Below the pieces are notes generated by a model. The model was not told the DNA's origin. It made no database searches and saw nothing but the letters and a program-made list of their open reading frames with translations. From assembly GCA_022606425.2 (NCBI GenBank), contig JAHDVF020001222.1, forward strand, positions 1,054,001 through 1,118,000: DNA of 64,000 nt, given 5' to 3'. The position numbers and the translations under genes are program-made. Below are positions 9,880 to 21,574 of the stretch, piece after piece. This stretch comes from Lepidostoma basale (taxonomy: Eukaryota > Arthropoda > Insecta > Trichoptera > Lepidostomatidae). Position 1 is the first letter of the stretch. The number at the start of each line of letters is the position of its first letter.

Positions 9880-11030
9880 ATTTTTTTAATGTCAGAAAAT
9901 AACTAATTTATTCAAAACGTTTTATATCTCCTACAATAATTATATCAATTTAAAATGTGATGTTAATATGTATTTAACTAAATAATAATAATACCATTGA
10001 TAACAACCGCATTGGTTGGGAGAGTACTCGGCAATCTAGCTGTCAATAGGGAACGTTATTATGTAGGCACAAGTACGAACGTTTTCTAGATCACGGGTAA
10101 AGCATTATGTAGGTAGCTTTTTGCTTCCCCTTGTATGAATACTTAATTCAACCGAAGTTCTGTTGTCCACGGCGAGCCAACTAAGTAGAACCTGTCTCGA
10201 GGCATTATGCAGTTGATAGAAAGCTATCAATCTAATGGTTATGGTCAGTTTATTCAACTTACACGTTACGGACAACAGTTTAAATGTACGTTTTTCTCAA
10301 GAACCGCCTTCATTATCATAAAATTACCCTGGCCTAGCGCGAAATTCTTCTAGTGGCCTTAACAAGGTAGCGTGGAAGGTCGGGTTTGTGACCGTCTTCC
10401 ACGTCTAGCTCCATTTTGTTGCAAGAAATATCTTCATTTAGTTTCATATGAATAAACATGTGTATTTGATATTTTTTTCTCACTAAGGAAGGTCTGCGAT
10501 CCGAAACATAATATAATATATTTGTGAAAAGTTAAGTGATTTTGAAAAAAATTCGACAATCGGTTTTGTTACTATTATTATTTTTACCGACGTCAAGTCA
10601 TTTAATGTATTGATCGCCCTTAAAATGTATAGAATCGCGGTAAAATACAGCGAAATAAAAATCAATTGAAACAAAAAAACATACAAAACAAAATATAATT
10701 ATAAGGTTTGATGAAATACAATTTTTCTAAGTAAATGCTTATCTTATAAAGGTGGTACTCAATTACAAATACCCTTAGTCGTTGTTATAATGGCAAGCTA
10801 GTTTTGCAGGGATAGTCCTTAAATATACCATATCTCTCTTATTCCCCTGCCATTGTGCTGAAATGTTTGGCCACGTTTGCGTCGTTTTCAGGGGCGCCGG
10901 GTTTTATATTAATACTACACGTAGAGGTTCATTCCTTGCCCTAGTTTTATAAATAAATAAAAAACCATTCCATTTTAGGTTCTTTTCAAATAGGTCATAA
11001 TAAATCGCTTTGTTTGTTATCGTGATAAAT
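9880..11030. other. no recognised gene
   Basis: The stretch 10000-10420 is less AT-rich and looks unique within the window, but no frame is convincing. 10780-10940 also has a GC-richer patch (GGGGCGCCGGG). A 67-codon minus frame at 10483-10686 is low complexity. I can assign nothing. Confidence 0.4.
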
Positions 11031-11035
11031 TAAAT

Positions 11036-11120
11036 CAAATCAGTTTATTTTCCCAAAAGATATTACAAACAACAATAGTTAAAGACATCTATTGAGAACA
11101 GGTAAAATATTATTTTTAAC
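11036..11120. repeat. dispersed repeat, copy 2
   Basis: Matches 3848-3935 from AAATCAAATCAGTTTATTT to ATTGAGAACAGGTAAAAT with small differences. Confidence 0.65.
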
Positions 11121-11289
11121 ATAATAAACATAGAACATTTAAATATTAATCAAATATAAGAAATAATTCTGTTTCATAAGTATCGAATTTGCTGTTATTT
11201 AATCTGATTTAATAAAACCTTTCAATACATTAGATTAAGTTTAAGGATATAATATAGAAAAACAAGTATATGAGAACTGACAGTAAGGT

Positions 11290-11665
11290 CAGAATATAAA
11301 AAACCTGCGTAAGGCCTATACTGACATATAGCATTGAGACCAAAGCAAAGGATGCTGAGGATGATAGCAGAAAGGACTATTCGAGATAGGGTGAGGAACA
11401 CGGCCATCCGCGAGATCTGCAAGGTGCAGGATGTCGTGAGATGGGGCAGACAACGCAGAAGATATTGGAATGCGCACGTGCAGAGGATGGATCCCACCAG
11501 AAACCCACACGCTGTGGCGCATCAGATTCCTGCCAGCTGTCGTCCCCCCGGAAGACCACTGAAGAGATGGAGAGATAGTTTGGAGTCAATCTCTCAAGAG
11601 AGGCCAGATTGATTTCAGGAACAGACCAAAGGTCTATAAGGAGAAGAAGAAGAAGAAGAAGAAGA
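11290..11665 (+). pseudogene. LINE C-terminus, family P, with (GAA)n tail
   Basis: The frame at 11334-11612 reads RMLRMIAERTIRDRVRNTAI, EICKVQDVVRWGRQRRRYW, NAHVQRMD and GRPLKRWRDSLESISQE, then a stop and (GAA)n at 11641-11663. IRDRVRN, then RWGRQRR-YW, then GRP-KRW is the standard end of this insect LINE group. The (GAA)n tail recurs in families P, W and Y here. Confidence 0.85.
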
Positions 11666-11699
11666 GTAAGTAATGGATTAAGTTTTTAAGCCGCTTGGG

Positions 11700-12130
11700 G
11701 ACAAAACGGTCGTGAAATATATTCGATTTTCTTTTAATGATGATAACCAATGATAATAATAGTTTTATACCAAATAAGATAAATGGATTAATTGAAGGGT
11801 CCTCAAACATATCAATCAGTTTTGACGTGTATCCCTCATTAAGGGTATTGAAGCTTTTAGGACGCGATTGGTCGATTACATACGTCTCAACAGATATCGG
11901 AATGTTTATAAAACTGGCCCTGAACGTCCCGGCGTGTGTTTGTACAGCGGACCCGTAAATAGTGCTATCGAGCACCAAATTATAAGGTCCGTTGATGGAA
12001 TGGCCACCGCTCTGACCGTAATCAGCGGGTACGGCCTGGACCAATTAGGTCTGCTCGGTGTAGGAAGATACAGTCCACGCATGCGTAGATGCCGTGCCTA
12101 CTTGAGAGGAGGAAATATCGAAGAACCACG
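11700..12130 (-). CDS. unidentified open frame (possible exon or decayed repeat)
   Basis: The minus frame starting at 12044 stays open for about 110 codons before entering the antisense of the (GAA)n tail. It contains YGSAVQTHAGTFRASFINIP and LIDMFEDPSINPFILFGIK-like stretches with balanced composition. The plus frame 11868-12179 is also open, so at most one is real. The DNA at 11930-12110 is GC-richer than its surroundings and has no second copy in the window. I do not recognise either product. Confidence 0.2.
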
Positions 12131-12297
12131 TACATTAAATCTAATCCTTAACCTAAACTTTTATAATTATTTATATTAAACTTTAACATATTTATTGTTT
12201 CTTGGACAATGCCGATTTAATAATCGCATCAATTAAGATTAAAGCGCTGCGATGTTTTATTTTAAGTTTCAATCCTAGGATAGATTAGATAAGTTTA

Positions 12298-12550
12298 GAC
12301 ACATGGAAAGAAAGAATGAAGAAGGAATGGTAAAATAAAGTATATGTAAACGATGTGAATGGAACTAAAAATAGAGGAAGACTGAAGGAAACGTGGCACT
12401 CGGCCACGTGAGGAGTCGGAGAAATCGACGCGCGTGCTTGACACAATAAATGAATGTTGTAGAAGCGTGAGAATTATAATATGACAGGAATGTGTGGCAT
12501 TCATTATTTCTGCCTACCCCTTCGAAGACACGGCGTGATGTGTAGTTAGT
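12298..12550 (+). pseudogene. RTE-like 3' end, decayed
   Basis: Starts at HMERKNEEG-like codons, loses the GRPRKTW segment partly to a deletion, and ends in ACCCCTTCGAAGACACGGCGTGATG followed by a broken GTTA tail. The UNCG hairpin is disrupted (GGGG to GAAG). Confidence 0.7.
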
Positions 12551-12664
12551 TATCCTAGGGATTGGTTTTTTCCTGGTTCTTGGTACGCTACTTGGGTCTT
12601 TAATGTGGTAGTTTCCCGTTCCACATTTTTGTGTACAATGGGTTATTTAAACCAAATAACGGGC

Positions 12665-12715
12665 TATTTTTATTGATATTGATTCTCTTGACATGCGATA
12701 GGTAGCTTGTCTATT
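12665..12715 (-). mobile_element. SINE S1 fragment
   Basis: About 45 bases on the minus strand match the S1 body around ATGGCGATAG...CTATCACATGTCA...GAATCAAT. Both ends are missing. Confidence 0.5.
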
Positions 12716-12739
12716 ACCAAATGCGATATTTCAGATCGA

Positions 12740-13330
12740 ATTTATAATAATTATAACATACTGAAATACATTTGTTTTTATTTTAACGTAGCAGGCTTAC
12801 AAATATGGTTGAAGAATCCTAAAGAGGTGAATAGTATACTTTTTGCGACATTGTTCGTATAAATAATCATATAATTTTGGAAACTTTACTGTGAACTATG
12901 TAACTATGAATTCATTCGTCTATTGATTATTTTTGAAGTATATAAATTGGCTTATTCAATCAAATCTACGTAATTGCGTTTATATATGTTACACAAACGC
13001 GTTTTTTTTAGTTTAAAACCACTTTTCAATAAAGTAGATCTTTTACGCAGTTGCATAAGAAATAACTTGCTTAAAAATCTGCATAATATAATTTGGAGCA
13101 GTTGGTCAAGTGAAAAAAACCCACTTTCGCATTAATTTGCAGTTGGTCAACTCTGCTATACGCCGGAGATCAATTTACATAACTATCTATTTTTAATGTG
13201 TTGAAAACGATTTTTTTTTATTCTAAACACATCTTTTACTCCGAATCTAATAGACATATAATGAGAAAAAAAGTAATTATCTAGTGGTCAATACAGGAAA
13301 CTGTTCGCAGCATCAATTACCAGTGGCGGG
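12740..13330. other. no recognised feature
   Basis: AT-rich, nothing supported. A short local repetition of an AGTTGGTCAA motif occurs at 13100 and 13140. Confidence 0.45.
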
Positions 13331-13497
13331 TTGTTGTATCGTTAATTATATAACAATATATTACACAAAATAATGAAAACTTTGAATAAATAAACATCTC
13401 CATATCTTATTTGAAAGATTAAAAAAAAAATAGAAAAATTATAATCTGTAGCTGTAGTATACATTTTTACTTCTGAGTTTATTAACAACATATTTAA

Positions 13498-13760
13498 AAT
13501 GTAAATAAAACACTTGTTTTTCACCACTTGAGTATTATATTTTACACGACTAGTTTTGGAAGCTACAGATGCTTCCCCATCTACAGGTTTAAATATAAAC
13601 TGAGTTTTTATTTAAACCTGTAGATGGAAGCAACTGTAGTTTCTCGTGCAACTGTAGTCAATCGTGTAAAATATAATACTCAAGTGGTGAAAAACAAGTG
13701 TTTTATTTACAATTTAATCTCGTCCTACCACAAAGTGAATGCCGAAACAATAAATAACAT
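13498..13760. repeat. hammerhead-like palindromic element, family F, copy 1
   Basis: Arms 13498-13590 and 13609-13710 are inverted (TTTCACCACTTGAGTATTAT against its complement). The minus-strand motif has CUGUAGA (13586 to 13580), extra U, helix II GGAAGC/GCUUCC, AAAAC (one change from GAAAC) and UAGUC. The facing plus motif is damaged by rearrangement around 13630-13660. The 3' flank (CTACCACAAAGTGAATGCC) matches the 49.3 kb copy, so the element extends to about 13760. Confidence 0.7.
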
Positions 13761-13799
13761 AACATCATATATCATCATCTGATATAAAATTTGAGTAAT

Positions 13800-14260
13800 T
13801 TTATTCAAGCTGAGCTTAGCTTGGAGTTCGGATGAGTAGTAGGGATACGATGGAGTATGCTTTGCTGGAAAGTATGCTCCTAAAATATCGTAATGCGCCA
13901 TGCTGCAATAACATCAGCAACACTACTACCAAGTCCAACTCTTTAGTGTCCTCAAGTGGTCTTTCGGGTACCGCGAACCCCGGGCAATGTGAACAATGTC
14001 ATAGCAGATAGAGAGAGAGAGCGAATAGCGAGTTTCTAGCGCTATTTAACTGGATACGCCCAGCCAAGGGAAGAAAACCCTGGCATAAAATCCTCCAGAG
14101 ACGGCAAAGGGAAATGACTCTGGGCAAACTCACCAGAACATCACTATGAACCTTCTGGCACTGGACAGAGAGCCCTACGTTAGGGTGATAGCTGACATCA
14201 GGGGGACCTGACATGGCACTCCAAAAAGCAGAAGATTTAAGCTGTAGAATTTCATTGCTA
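13800..14260 (+). pseudogene. possible LINE relic
   Basis: The stretch is GC-richer. Near 14145 one plus frame reads MNLLALDREPYVRVIADIRG, similar in style to the DR-x-(F/Y)-x-x-(L/V)-(V/I)-A-x-(V/I)-RG ending of LINE polyproteins. Frames elsewhere are broken and there is no tail. Tentative. Confidence 0.35.
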
Positions 14261-14489
14261 ATTAAGAATAAAATAAAGATTACTCTGTGTAAAAACACAT
14301 TTTTTTGTGTTTATAAAAGAATGGTTATGCATACTGTTAAACATTCTTTATAAGTTATATTTGAGTAAATAATTATTACATACCAAACCTACCCCAATGA
14401 ATTAAATATAAGTTTGTCAGTTAATTATTTAAATATTGCATTTATACGATTATCTATTAAAATTATTTATTTGTGTTACGATTTTTTCA

Positions 14490-14700
14490 AATAAAATGAG
14501 TACACTCACAATTCACCTATTTCTCTCAACGAGGCCAAAGCATCCCACTACCATTGGCACTCTCATCCATCAACGTTCTGCAATCCTTACAATGTCATCG
14601 GTCCAACGAGCAGAAGGACTCCAGGATCCGTCTTCTCCAATGATTGTCGGTTCACCGATAAATATGACCAGTTCTCCGCCACTTCAACCCGCCTAATCTC
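14490..14700 (-). pseudogene. LINE C-terminal relic
   Basis: The complement reads ILEDGSWSPSARWTDDIVRI, then AERWWMRVPM. The RWTDDI-x-(R/K)-x-A-x-x-WM segment is a common ending block of insect LINE endonuclease/RT proteins. No flanking domains remain. Confidence 0.55.
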
Positions 14701-14849
14701 AGAGCCACATCAGTCACATTGCTTCGTTGTCGATTAAATTAATTTCTAATTTTGTCCTCAAAAGTTATTACAAAGATGGATCTCTTTATGGCGCACTGGG
14801 CATCCTACAACTAATACACTTGACCTCTTGTCAGTGTCTATATATAGGT

Positions 14850-16095
14850 ATATTTTTTTTTCTACGGCGCTCCAACCCTTGGCGGGTCTCAGCCTCCTCC
14901 AAAAAACGAATTTTTTGAAGGGTTTGTAACGTTGGTTGTTTTATGAACTTAGGTTGTTGGCCCAACCCCCTGGCTAGGAAGAGTGTCTATATTTACGTAT
15001 TTTTATTTTATTTAAACAACACGAATCTGTTAAATAAGACCATATTAACATACCCCGTTTATGAAATGTAATAGTACAAGAGGCGCCACTGAACGTAAGT
15101 TTATCTTTTGAGGCGAAAGTCAAGAATATATTGGTGTAATAAATTGATCGTAGCATATATGCAGCGGCTTCTGGGCTTATAGAAACAGAATGACAGCGGT
15201 AATAGATAATACCCGAGAAAAATGACCAAATTCCTAAGCTAAGATATGAGCACTTTATCACACTTGAATAGCCATTTGATTTACTTTTTATAGTAGCCGG
15301 CAATATGCATGTAAATTTCAAATGCTAAACGTTGTGTATAGAGAATCGATAAATTTGTACAGCCGTATCTCATGTATTCCAGTGATTTAGTATTATCGAA
15401 TTCTAAAATTGCAAATCGTATGTGGGTAGACAATGGATGGTCTTTGTACAAATGTAGATGTTCAGAAATAATATCCAACCCAATGGAATTTGTAAGAATG
15501 TTATTTTTTTAAATGCCGTGAGAAATTACTAATACTCATGCATCTACGAGTACATCGACAAATATTTACACGTATTCACACATTACACTAAATAAATATT
15601 CGTACGAATAAGTGGTTGAAAGTTAATTTAAAAATTGTTTTTGTTTGGTCTGTTGTTGTGATTATAACGGTAAACTACCTTCAAAAAATTTAAATGTCTT
15701 AGCTTTTGTTTTAAATTAAACAATTTAAGAAATCATCGTAAAGTTAATATATATAAATATATAGTTTTAGATTACAATTTATATAGTATACCTGAATATT
15801 CTGATAGTAATTGCGAAGTCTTGAGTAACTCTCCACACCGCGAAAGCTTTTTGAGGCTTTTATTGGCGTCGTCGGTGTCACTGAAATATAAAAATAGGAG
15901 TTATTTAACAATTATTTGTTATAAATTTCATTATTTATAATGTAGTTGTAATAATTAAGATATTTAAAACCATATGAACAAATGTTTTATATAGGTAATG
16001 ATTTTTTTTAAATACAGTTCTTTTTATGGATATGTATTATAAAAGGGATTTGTTTTTTTGTTGTAACATAGATTTTTTTTATAATTAATATGTAA
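14850..16095. other. mostly unassigned; short dispersed fragment at its start
   Basis: 14860-14980 (CTACGGCGCTCCAACCCTTG, then GGCCCAACCCCC) has the look of a LINE fragment but no frame I can place. A 115-codon minus frame at 14974-15321 has no recognisable motif, and its KRGMLIWSYLTDSC and YYTNIFLTFAS stretches are not diagnostic. The rest is AT-rich. Confidence 0.35.
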
Positions 16096-16435
16096 AAATA
16101 GTATCCATTGTTTTGGCCAGAATACTATGATACTTTAACATTATTCACTGTTAAAATTTATAATACTGTTATGGTATCACAATTTGTATTATTCACTTTT
16201 TGAGTGTTGCGACAGCTGTTTCGCTAACCGATTTGGCATCACCAAGTGTTACAAACAACAGTTGTTTGTTTATAACACCCAAAATTTACCTGATGATGTC
16301 AACATAGGTTGACGAAACAGCTGTCGCGAAAAATGTAAATACAAGTGTGATACATAAAACAAAGTTTTTTTAATTTAACAGTTTATAATGTTAAAGTATC
16401 ATAGTGTTTCGGCCAAAACAATGGATTATATGTAT
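16096..16435. repeat. hammerhead-like palindromic element, family A, paired copy
   Basis: Inverted arms run from AGTATCCATTGTTTTGGCC-like (16099) to GGCCAAAACAATGGATTAT (ends ~16430). The left motif (minus, 16205-16255) is decayed in core and helix II. The right motif (plus) is intact and listed separately. The centre holds AACAACAGTTGTTTGTT. Confidence 0.75.
16278..16334 (+). ncRNA. hammerhead-like motif A2
   Basis: Plus strand: core CUGAUGA at 16290-16296, extra U at 16297, helix II GUCAAC/GUUGAC (16298-16303 with 16308-16313, loop AUAG), GAAAC 16314-16318, palindromic ACAGCUGU, C17 at 16325. Helix I AUUUAC with GCGAAA pairs at most positions. Every conserved core base is present. The departure from the textbook core is the inserted U between A9 and helix II. 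Confidence 0.7.
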
Positions 16436-16883
16436 TTCCAAATAGCTATCAATAATAATCGTTTAAAATAGTGCACTGAAAAATATAAAGTACTACATTG
16501 GCTGCATGTGTACTGCTCTCCTTATTAAAGGTAATTTAGTCTCAACGGGATGTGTTTTTAATATGAATATTTTCGTAATAAAGAATTTCATATTGTAATC
16601 ACCGAGGAACTCGGATAATTTTGTTCAATACGTTTGAGATTCCGCACCAACTAATTACATAATGGAAGAGACTCGAGTGGTCGGGGAAGAACAAAACCCG
16701 AATGAAAATTGTTTCCCGGGAACCACGAGCGAAAAATTCTTGACGCAATAAAAAGGTGTGCGGCATCCTTTAAAACAGGGGTCTCCAAACTTTCCAGCCT
16801 TGGGGCCACACTTATTACTCCAGTAGGTTCCAAGGGCAAGTGGAAAATCACAATTACATAAATCTCATTAGTATTTTATTTAC

Positions 16884-17035
16884 AACTAACTAACCATCAC
16901 GCCGTCTCCCCGAAAGGGTAGGCAGAAAGAATGGACTGTCACACTTTAACCGATGCGGTATTTCATCCTTCTTTTTTCACCCCCGCGAGAGAGGGGTGTG
17001 ATGGGTTGCGAACCTCATCACCACCAATAGGCATT
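16884..17035 (-). mobile_element. RTE-tailed SINE, family S3, copy 1
   Basis: The last ~50 bases on the minus strand (CATTCTTTCTGCCTACCC, hairpin, CGGCGTGATGGTTAGTTAG) equal the RTE-like 3' end. Upstream is unrelated to the RTE: it has a B-box-like GGTTCGCAACC (complement of 17004-17014) and GAAAGG/GGATG-type spacer. A matching copy lies at 24513-24700. Sharing only the LINE 3' end is the hallmark of a SINE mobilised by that LINE. Confidence 0.75.
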
Positions 17036-17099
17036 TTTATATGTATATTTATATGTTACAATGTTTATAAAAAGAAGAATTTAACTAAGCTGGGGGTGA

Positions 17100-17405
17100 A
17101 TGGAGCCTGGAAAGAGCCATGTTAGTAATAAGCCTAAGAGTCAGAAACGATACGGTGAGATAAAAACAAAGGTCACTGACATCATCCACCGGGTGGCGAC
17201 TCTAAAATGCCAATGGGCCGGTCACGTAGCCAGAAGCTCAGATGAAAAATGGACAAGAAGACTGCTGACTTGCTAGGAGAAGTGCAGACACGTCGGAATA
17301 ACCTGGATGCAGTCTGTACAAGACAGAGTGACATGGAAGCGAATGGAGGAGGCTTTTGTCCAGGAGTGGAAGGGAATAGGCTGAGGAAGAAGAAGAAGAA
17401 GAATA
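17100..17405 (+). pseudogene. LINE C-terminus, family W, with (GAA)n tail
   Basis: Plus frames give DIIHRVATLKCQWAGHVARS, SDEKWTRRLL, then RVTWKRMEEAFVQEWKGIG and GAAGAAGAA. The WAGHVAR and FVQEWKG blocks match copies at 31.2, 36.5 and 59 kb. Broken by stops. Confidence 0.8.
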
Positions 17406-17409
17406 ATAA

Positions 17410-17625
17410 TGTTTATGTATGTTTATAATGATAGTTAGATTCATTCCAATTATTTGTTCGTTACTGTTCTTAAGTTAAATTTTCTGCATATTATACTTGT
17501 CATTAGCCTTTACCTAGCAAATAAATAAAGCCGAGGTTCTATCGTTCTGTGTTTTTTATCCAAATTGTTATTTAATAATCCGTTTTATTGAATAATTAGC
17601 TGATAATTAAATAAAAATAGTTTTT
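17410..17625. other. no recognised feature
   Basis: Short AT-rich spacer between the family W tail and the family C palindrome. Confidence 0.5.
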
Positions 17626-17629
17626 TTTA

Positions 17630-17765
17630 TAACTACTTCCACATTTGTCTTTATTTCGACAGCGACCGGTTTCGCCAGGTTCGCAGTTACGACAGACTGG
17701 TGGACAGACCAGCCTGTCGAAGCCAGCCAACTTCCATCAAGAAATTTCAGTTGAATCATTTGATG
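17630..17765 (-). repeat. palindromic element, family C, copy 1
   Basis: Contains TTTATTTCGACAGCGACCGG and TTTCGCCAGG. On the minus strand this is CCTGGC-GAAAC-CGGUC-GCUGUCG: GAAAC followed by palindromic ACCGGU and C, as in the hammerhead-like families, but the CUGANGA core is not intact (CUGCGAA at best). Central bases CAGACTGGTGGACAGACCAG add a second hairpin. The flank at 17765-17890 (GGGCCGGATTAGGCCCG) is GC-rich and unassigned. Confidence 0.5.
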
Positions 17766-18224
17766 ATCTTAAAAAAATAATTAGTTGTCACGGGCCTGAT
17801 TGATGACACTGGTCATTAGCTGACGCAGGCCGGATTGATGACACCGGCGGGCCGGATTAGGCCCGCGAGTTTTGGTTTAGAGACCCCTGCTTTAAAATAT
17901 TAAATAACAGTGTCTGACAATTTATTTGCCACAATAATTTGCAGACTGTCATTACTTTACAATCATTGTTAAATATGACAAACACAGGTATTTGGAATTT
18001 CTTCCACTTAAGCGGCATGTAATTTCTTCTTTACAATTTTTTATTATTATTGATACATAATAATAATATGATACATTTTTTCATAAAAACAGTATGAATA
18101 ATTATTTAGATTATTACAGCGCAAACCAAATCAATGGTAAAAATGGATAAAAACAACATCAAAAGTAATATTAATATTATCGATTAAGTTAAATTACGAC
18201 AATTTTTAAAATGTTAAATCAATT

Positions 18225-18410
18225 TTTTTTTCCACTTTTGACTTTATTTTTCTTTACACGTTTTGAAAGATTAACACCTTCAATATCGGGAGAACGATAT
18301 AAACTGTTTATATTGTTCTTTTGACGATGAAGGTGTAAAGCATTCGAAACATATCAAGTTAATTAAACTCAAAAGTGATAAAAACAGTGTTTTAATTCAC
18401 AAATTATTCC
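18225..18410. repeat. hammerhead-like palindromic element, family B, copy 1
   Basis: Inverted arms around a central GAACGATATAAAC/GTTTATATTGTTC. The plus motif at 18316-18360 has UUGACGA, extra U, helix II GAAGG/CAUUC, GAAAC and AUAUC. The minus motif is more decayed. Compare the best copy at 52225-52503. Confidence 0.65.
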
Positions 18411-18484
18411 TCATAATCATAAAAAATATATGATAATATACACAAAGATATAATAATATGACATCACATATATTTGTATTATAT

Positions 18485-18590
18485 ATGTTGAAGAAACGAA
18501 AGAAGTATGTCAGGAAAGAACAGTGTGTGGTCCATTTTTTCTGTTTATCCGTTCAGGGAAATGGCGTGATGGTTAGTTAGTTAGTTTTTT
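18485..18590 (+). mobile_element. RTE-like extreme 3' end
   Basis: About 80 bases of C-terminal codons (MLKKRKKYVRKEQ-like), a damaged hairpin (CCGTTCAGGG) and GGCGTGATGGTTAGTTAGTTAG. One of the shortest RTE insertions here. Confidence 0.75.
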
Positions 18591-18764
18591 ATTTTATATA
18601 TTAACTTAATTTAAAAGTAAGCGTGTACTTTTAACAAATTTTTGCGACCTAATAAAAATTGGTTTTGTCCATAATTGAAATATTGTTTTATTATATTGAA
18701 TGCATTTATAAGAAGCGATATGTATGCTGAACAATTTTCCCGCATTTAATTAGTTTTGGGGAAT

Positions 18765-18910
18765 AACATAAAGCGATCGCTTAACCCAACCAATGACAGG
18801 TCATAAGTCCTGTAAACGCCTTTACTACCATATTTTGTTTCCAAAAACAACAATTTACATCTTCGTCTCTATTGAGATACAAGTAATCCTTAAAAATTAG
18901 TTTTAGTAAC
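18765..18910 (+). repeat. dispersed repeat with CCATATT unit, copy 1
   Basis: AACATAAAGCGATCGCTTAA, then ACAGGTCATAAGTCCTGTAA, then ACTACCATATT, then TTTACATCTTCGTCTCTATT. The same order occurs at 44285-44480. The 43652-43985 element carries the end part on both sides of a minisatellite. No coding content. Confidence 0.65.
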
Positions 18911-19640
18911 TAGAAATAAGTATTTCTATATTTTAATATACTTATTTATCAACACCAAAGAATTTTTCCAATAAAACAATTATAACTTTTTAATAGTGTT
19001 CATTGTAAATATTAGTATCGTTTCTAAAAGCAAATAGTTGATTAAAGGGCCGTATCAAAGCACGCAATGTTCCAACGACATCGTAAATCCTAAGAAAAAA
19101 GTTACTCACTATATGTTTTAGTTATCAGCTCCTGTTCTCAAAATAAGTAATGTACGAGATAGATTATTAATCGACGTACTGCTAGTCGAGCTGTCAAAAA
19201 CCGGTTTACAGACTCAAAATAAAACCGATACCTTGAAGATTTGAGAGACAAATTCATCAATGTTCCGAATGACAGAAAAGTTAAGATCCAGTAAATTGGT
19301 TTTTCTGAACGATTTTATTTCGAAATATTAGTTTCTTGTTTAATGCCTCGACTTTCTAAGTTTTCTGGGTGGTCGTTTGGAGGTTATTTCTCCAATTTGA
19401 TAATGCTCATAGTCTTGTCTCCCATATCTCTCCAGCCACCGATCTATCATTGTAAATTATTTTGTGGCCGCTGGATTTGGTAATGGACAGATTGTCGGAT
19501 AACCCGTTATTATTTCCGAAGAGATTTTTTTCATCAGATAGATATTTTACTTTGCTCTCAATTCCACAGAACCACATAATACATTTCAAATGGTGATTAA
19601 TTTTATCTGAAACATTATGATATAAGAGTCAAAACCGTTA
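18911..19640. other. no recognised feature
   Basis: Unassigned AT-rich DNA. A 60-codon minus frame at 19407-19589 is not convincing. Confidence 0.45.
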
Positions 19641-20356
19641 AACATTCAACCGATAATTGTGGTAGATGTAAAACGTGCAATTGAACGTGAAAAATATATG
19701 CTTGCTATTTGCGAAAACTCTTGAATTATAAGACAATGTTGAATATAATTAATTCCTCTAAGAAAGTACACTGAATTTTATTAAATGCACATTATCTCTT
19801 TCTTTTTTTGCAACACGTTATATTTTACAGCTGAGTTCAATTAATAATCTTGTATTTTTATATGTAACGTTTATAAAATATATAAACCCAAAATTATTGA
19901 GAAAAAAAAAAATATTGCATTATCACACCAAAAGATTAACAAACTATAAATATTAAATATTGTATGAAAAAATATATACAAATAAAAACTAACAGAATTA
20001 TAATACCATGAAAACATCTGCTTTCTAGAAGTTTTATTATAATTTATGGAAAGGAGGTGTTCGCCTTTCTAAGATACGAGTATTACCTTAATGTTGATAA
20101 TGCCTTAATTTTGCCAAACATTTCACAATGCCTTAGAAAGGCGAAAGATGCCATTCCCATAAATTTTATTAAAACTTCTAGAAAATATACAGTGTTGTAT
20201 TCATTATTAAAATGGAGTTTCATGTCATCGTTCAAGAAACAATATTATGTATCATTTTATTAATGCTAATTTATAATATTGATTCTGTAATTTATCACAA
20301 ATAGAAACATGCTTTATTAGAAAATATAAGTATTTATTAATTTTCTATCAGATCAT
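19641..20356 (+). repeat. near-tandem duplication, unit 1
   Basis: Starts AACATTCAAC, ends TTCTATCAGATCAT. It aligns along its whole length with 20369-21107, with scattered substitutions and indels. It includes a family H palindrome at about 20010-20190, where TTTATGG, GCCTTTCTAAG and CTTAGAAAGGC are visible. Confidence 0.8.
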
Positions 20357-20368
20357 AATTCATTCATC

Positions 20369-21107
20369 AACATTCAACTGATAATTGTGGTAGATGTAAA
20401 ACGTGCAGTTGAACGTTAACATTTTATGTTATTGCTATTTGCGAAGGCTCTTAAATGATAAGACACTGTTGAAAATATATTTTTTCCTTTAAGAAACTAG
20501 ACTGAATTTTATTTAAATGCACATTGTATCTTTCTTTTTTGTAACACGTTACATTTTACGGCTGAGTTCAATTAATAATCTTATATTTTTGTATGTAACT
20601 TTTATAAAATATATAAACCAAAAATATTATTGAGAAAAAAAAATTATATTGCATTATCACACCAAAAGGTTAACAAACTATAAATATTAAATATTGTCTA
20701 AAAAAATTATACAAATAAAAACTAACTGAATTATAATACCTATGAGAAGGTCTGTTTTCTAGAAGTTTTATTATAATTTATGGAAATGACGTATTCGCCT
20801 TTCTAAGATATTATCAAATGTTGATAATGCCTTAATTTTGATAAATATTTATAATGTTAAACATTTCACAATGCCTTAAAAAGACGAAAGATGTCATTCC
20901 CATAATTTTTATTAAAACTTCTAACAAACATACAGTGCCATTCGTATTAATTATTTAAAATGGAGTTTTACATCATCGTTCAAGAAACAATAATATGTAT
21001 CATTTTATTAATGCTAATTTATAATATCGATACTGTAATTTATCACAAATAGAAACATACTTTATTAGATAATAATAATAGTATTTATTAATTTTCTATC
21101 AGATCAT
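20369..21107 (+). repeat. near-tandem duplication, unit 2
   Basis: Second unit, separated from unit 1 by 12 bases. Shared landmarks include GATAATTGTGGTAGATGTAA, AACACGTTA, GCATTATCACACCAAAAG, CTAGAAGTTTTATTATAA and TCTATCAGATCAT. Divergence between the units means the duplication is old. It includes a decayed family H palindrome at 20745-20945. Confidence 0.8.
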
Positions 21108-21574
21108 TCTTGCATTCCCACCATTTCGATCTAAACCTTATTGTAAGCATGTCTCAAATGGCTCCCATAACTAATTCAACTTAATACGGTATTATCCGTC
21201 CGTTCTTCAGTTCTTACAACACAATACTTTCAGCTCGCCCCCCACTGGTAACAAATTGGTCTGATTCTAGTATTAAATACTGATCAGAAATTTCATATTT
21301 GATATATACAACTTAATCAATTATCTATAACTGTGATTTTATTATCTCAAACGATACACGACTGTATTAAGATTTATTGATATAATTGTTTCATTGATTG
21401 CGCTATTAGTTTGAAATTTGAATAACGATCATAGATTTGCATTATTTATTTATTTTACGAACTTTTAATGCAAATCTGTAGGTGAATAAGATTATAACGA
21501 ACACATTGAAAATGATTAGGGCATTACCTTCTGGTGCGTCAAATGTTATATTTTGATACATATCTAAACAAAGT
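21108..21574. other. no recognised feature
   Basis: Unassigned. The patch around 21200-21260 (CAGCTCGCCCCCCACTGG) is GC-richer but has no open frame. Confidence 0.45.
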
